NCBI RefSeq assembly: GCF_000383915.1
Contig: NZ_KB912942.1
Span: 1,000,506 to 1,064,505 of the forward strand
Direction of reading: 5' to 3'
Length of the DNA stretch: 64,000 nucleotides
Origin: Amycolatopsis benzoatilytica AK 16/65
Lineage (GTDB): Bacteria; Actinomycetota; Actinomycetes; Mycobacteriales; Pseudonocardiaceae
Shown here: positions 61,548 to 64,000 of the stretch, piece by piece
How positions within the stretch are numbered: the stretch's first letter is position 1
Layout: each line of letters begins with the position of its first letter
Translations under genes and position numbers: made by a program
Notes under the pieces: model-generated
Database searches by the model: none
What the model was told of the DNA's origin: nothing
What the model saw: only the letters and a program-made list of their open reading frames with translations

Positions 61548-62338
61548 CGACCACTGTGGACGGAGTCCGGATCAGGACCGCCGGAGACGGCAGCCCGGTC
61601 TTGCTGCTGCACGGCATCGGCGGCTCAAGCGAATCGTTCGACGCGCAGCTGGCCGGTCTCGCGCTGAAGCACCGGGTACTGGTTTGGGACGCGCCGGGCT
61701 ACGGCGGTTCCGAAGATCCGGCGAAGCCGCTTGGCATGGCCGGATACGCGGCGCTCGTCGGCCGTGTGCTGACCGCGTTGACCGCCAGCCCGGCGCATCT
61801 GGTCGGCGTCTCGTGGGGCGGGGTGATCGCCACTCGGGTCGCGCTGGAATATCCGGAGGCCGTGCGGTCGCTGGTGCTGGCCGATTCGACCCGCGGGTCC
61901 GGCGTCGACTCGGAGCGCGCCGCGCTGATGCGTGCCCGGCCGAGCGAGCTGAACCGGCTGGGCGCGGCGGAATTCGCGCGGCGTCGCGCACCGCGGCTGG
62001 TAGCCCGGGACTCGGATCCCGAGGTGGCGCGACGCGTCGAGAAGATCATGGCGGGAGTCCGGTTGGCCGGGTACGCCTCGGCAGCGGAATCGATGGCCGA
62101 AACCGACCACGGCCCGCGGCTGTCCCGGATTTCCGTGCCCACGCTGGTGCTCGTCGGCGAACAGGACCAGGTCACCGGAGTCGCCGAGGCGCGACGGCTG
62201 GCCGCGTCCATTCCGGGTGCGCGGCTCGCGGTGCTGCCCGGCGGGCACGCCGCGAACCAGGAGCATCCGCGCCGATTCTCCGCCGAAGTACTGAGCTTTC
62301 TGTCCGAAGTGGACGCAGCGGTGGAGGTGTCGCGATGA
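61544..62338 (+). CDS. Alpha/beta hydrolase, C-C bond hydrolase type
   Basis: 264 aa, ATGA overlap. Oxyanion LLLHGIGGSSESF, nucleophile elbow LVGVSWGGVIATR, acid in LVLVGEQDQVTG and His in VLPGGHAANQEHP. The VSWGGV elbow and the neighbouring extradiol dioxygenase support a MhpC/BphD-like role, cleaving the ring-fission product, though other carboxylester roles are possible. Overlaps the SDR gene by four bases. Confidence 0.88.
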   Translation: MTTTVDGVRIRTAGDGSPVLLLHGIGGSSESFDAQLAGLALKHRVLVWDAPGYGGSEDPAKPLGMAGYAALVGRVLTALTASPAHLVGVSWGGVIATRVALEYPEAVRSLVLADSTRGSGVDSERAALMRARPSELNRLGAAEFARRRAPRLVARDSDPEVARRVEKIMAGVRLAGYASAAESMAETDHGPRLSRISVPTLVLVGEQDQVTGVAEARRLAASIPGARLAVLPGGHAANQEHPRRFSAEVLSFLSEVDAAVEVSR

Positions 62339-63075
62339 AGGACCGGCTTTACGTCGTCACCGGTGCCGGCCGCGGGCTCGGCTGGGCGATCGCCCGCGAG
62401 ATCGGCCGCCAGGGCGGCCGGGTCGTCGTCGCCGAACGGTCGCCGGACCGCGCGGCCGACGGGGTGGCGCGGCTGCGCGCGGAAGGCGTCGAGACGCATC
62501 GCGTCGACACCGACGTCGCGGACCCGGATTCCGTTGCCGCACTGGCAGACGCGGTCGCCCGGATCGGGCCGCTGCACGGCCTGGTGAACAACGCGGCGAT
62601 GGCGGACGGCGTCGGTGGCAAGCACTTCGCGGAGCTGGACATCGAAGCGTGGGACACGCTGATGACAGTCAACGCGCGTGGCCCATGGCTGGTTTCCCGC
62701 GCGCTGTATCCGCAGCTCGCGCAGACTGGTGGCCGCATCGTGAACCTCGCCTCCGATGCCGCGCTGTACGGCTCGCCTCGGCTGGTCCAGTACGTCGCCT
62801 CCAAGGGCGCGGTGATCGCGATGACCCGCGCGATGGCGCGCGACGGCGGTCCGGACGGCGTGACCGTCAACGCGGTCGCACCGGGTCTGACGGAGGTCGA
62901 AGCGACTTCCGGGATCCCGCAGGAACGGCACGACCTGTACGCGCTGAACCGGGCCCTGACCCGGCCGCAGCAGCCTGAGGACGTGGTCGGTTCGGTGGCG
63001 TTCCTGCTGTCCGACGCGGCCGCCTACATCACCGGCCAGACCCTCGTGGTCGACGGCGGATTCGTCTGCAGCTGA
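62335..63075 (+). CDS. Short-chain dehydrogenase/reductase
   Basis: 246 aa. NAD(P) site VTGAGRGLGWAIA, NNAAM, catalytic triad Ser in VNLASDAALYG, YVASK with Tyr and Lys, and C-terminal GQTLVVDGGFVCS. A canonical SDR, probably oxidising or reducing an alcohol or keto group in the pathway. Overlaps the hydrolase gene (ATGA) and is followed 11 bases later by a second SDR. Confidence 0.9.
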   Translation: MKDRLYVVTGAGRGLGWAIAREIGRQGGRVVVAERSPDRAADGVARLRAEGVETHRVDTDVADPDSVAALADAVARIGPLHGLVNNAAMADGVGGKHFAELDIEAWDTLMTVNARGPWLVSRALYPQLAQTGGRIVNLASDAALYGSPRLVQYVASKGAVIAMTRAMARDGGPDGVTVNAVAPGLTEVEATSGIPQERHDLYALNRALTRPQQPEDVVGSVAFLLSDAAAYITGQTLVVDGGFVCS

Positions 63076-63086
63076 AGGGAATACCC

Positions 63087-63875
63087 GTGGACTTGGGATT
63101 GAAGGGCCGCGCGGTGCTGGTCACCGGGGCCAGCTCCGGGGTCGGCCTGGCGACCGCCGCCGCGCTGCTCGCCGAGGGCGCGCACGTCGCCGCTTGCGCT
63201 CGCGACGGCGTCCGGCTGGAGAAGGCGCTCGCCGATCTGCCGCGCGCCGAGGGCTCCCGGCTGTACACCGCGTCCTGCGACGTGCTGGACGAGACGCAGG
63301 TGGCCGCGTTCGTCGCCGATGCCGCCCGCGAACTCGGCGGCCTGGCCGGAGTGGTGAACAACGCGGGCCGGTCGTTGATGGCGCGGCTCGCGGATACCAC
63401 CGACGACCAGTGGCGCGACGAACTGCACCTGAAGATTTTCGCCGTCCTGCACGTGGTTCGCGCCGCCTTGCCTTGGCTGCGCGCGGCGGAGAACCCGGCG
63501 GTGGTGAACGTGAACGCGATCCTCGCCCGGCAGCCGGAACCCCGGCTCGCCGCGACCTCGGCGGCGCGCGCGGCGTTGCTCAACCTGTCCACCACGCTCG
63601 CGACCGAACTGGCCGAGGACGGCGTCCGCGTCAACTCCGTCTGCCTCGGCCTGATCGACACCGGACAGTGGCGGCGGCGCTACGAGGCTTCCGGCGGCGG
63701 ACTGTCCTATCCGGACTGGTCCGCGGAACTCGCCGCCGACCGCGGCATCCCGCTCGGCCGGCTCGGCACCGCCGACGAGGTCGCTTTCCCCATCGTCACG
63801 CTGCTTTCGCCGCGTGCCTCCTACGTGACCGGCGCGACGATCGACGTCGGCGGCGGCATCGCCCGTTATGTCTAG
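63087..63875 (+). CDS. SDR-family protein lacking the catalytic triad
   Basis: 262 aa from a GTG with GAAGGGA upstream. Rossmann VTGASSGVGLATA, NNAGRS and C-terminal GATIDVGGGIARYV are kept, but the active-site Tyr-x-x-x-Lys is Thr-Ser-Ala-Ala-Arg (LAATSAARAAL) and the Ser is Ala in VNVNAIL. It may not be an oxidoreductase, or it uses another mechanism, as in known SDR-fold decarboxylases/binding proteins. It is one of two adjacent SDRs; the other is canonical. Confidence 0.85.
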   Translation: MDLGLKGRAVLVTGASSGVGLATAAALLAEGAHVAACARDGVRLEKALADLPRAEGSRLYTASCDVLDETQVAAFVADAARELGGLAGVVNNAGRSLMARLADTTDDQWRDELHLKIFAVLHVVRAALPWLRAAENPAVVNVNAILARQPEPRLAATSAARAALLNLSTTLATELAEDGVRVNSVCLGLIDTGQWRRRYEASGGGLSYPDWSAELAADRGIPLGRLGTADEVAFPIVTLLSPRASYVTGATIDVGGGIARYV

Positions 63876-63888
63876 AAGGGACGGACCC

Positions 63889-64000
63889 ATGAATCACGGC
63901 CACGGTGGCGAACTTCTGGTGCGCCTGCTGTCCGAAGCCGGTGTGGACACCGCCTTCGGGGTGGTGAGCGTGCACAATCTGCCGCTGGTGGAAGCGGTTT
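63889..64000 (+). CDS. Thiamine-diphosphate enzyme, N-terminus only
   Basis: The frame is open to the right edge (37 codons plus one base). GGELLVRLLSEAGVDTAFGVVSVHNLPLVEAV is the opening of the PYR domain of acetolactate-synthase-like TPP enzymes. A ThDP lyase or decarboxylase fits a 2-oxo-acid end product of meta-cleavage. Only the first ~37 residues are visible. Confidence 0.75.
   Translation, partial: MNHGHGGELLVRLLSEAGVDTAFGVVSVHNLPLVEAV

Overview
The window is chromosomal DNA of a high-GC actinomycete. GC-rich third codon positions, abundant GTG/TTG starts, 4-bp ATGA/GTGA gene overlaps, snapalysin, LytR-CpsA-Psr and WYL proteins, and many TetR/MarR regulators fit Pseudonocardiaceae, and Amycolatopsis is my best guess (inference; no rRNA is present). 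I saw no tRNA, rRNA, integrase, transposase or CRISPR array. About 63 genes are called; most open frames on the opposite strands are composition shadows.

Layout. 1-9 kb: UbiB-like kinase (cut by the window edge), snapalysin, a NarL-type two-component pair, an EAL/GGDEF protein, lycopene cyclase, a dGTPase-like HD protein and an acetyltransferase. 9-20 kb: a decayed VLRF1-type peptidyl-tRNA hydrolase, an ABC-F ATPase, a 69-aa HTH protein, a membrane glycosyltransferase, an ABC exporter, a SIS protein, a hydrolase, an internally shortened cyclopropane-synthase-like methyltransferase, an LCP enzyme and a second acetyltransferase. 20-29 kb: Bcp peroxiredoxin, a degenerate GGDEF/EAL protein, a P450 and nrdAB, whose beta subunit has the residues of a class Ic (Mn/Fe) protein and whose promoter region carries two NrdR-box-like sites. 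29-40 kb: an enoyl-CoA hydratase/acetoacetate-decarboxylase pair and a tightly overlapping Atu/Liu-type operon (TIGR03084, AtuA, two acyl-CoA dehydrogenases, biotin-dependent carboxylase beta and alpha, then a TetR gene).

40-54 kb is a mosaic of small regulator-plus-target modules: a GH18 chitinase-like protein with a DasR-type site, a cytosine-deaminase-like enzyme beside a WYL regulator, TetR/oxidoreductase, RpiR with MFS/GAF/amidohydrolase, TetR/FBP, and TetR/alpha-beta hydrolase. Several have clear palindromic operators between divergent genes.

54-64 kb (running off the right edge) is the most interesting block: MarR, an aldehyde dehydrogenase, and a divergent run of cupin, ferredoxin-type reductase, a small CCD-motif protein, a recombinase-like HTH protein, Rieske oxygenase, extradiol-type dioxygenase, aspartate-dehydrogenase-like protein, alpha/beta hydrolase, two SDRs and a TPP enzyme. 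It reads as a ring-hydroxylation/meta-cleavage pathway for an unidentified substrate, probably controlled by the MarR protein through CTTAG-N2-CTAAG sites.

Scattered through the window is a family of ~50-bp hairpin repeats (eight loci) in which the middle of both arms changes together so that pairing is kept.
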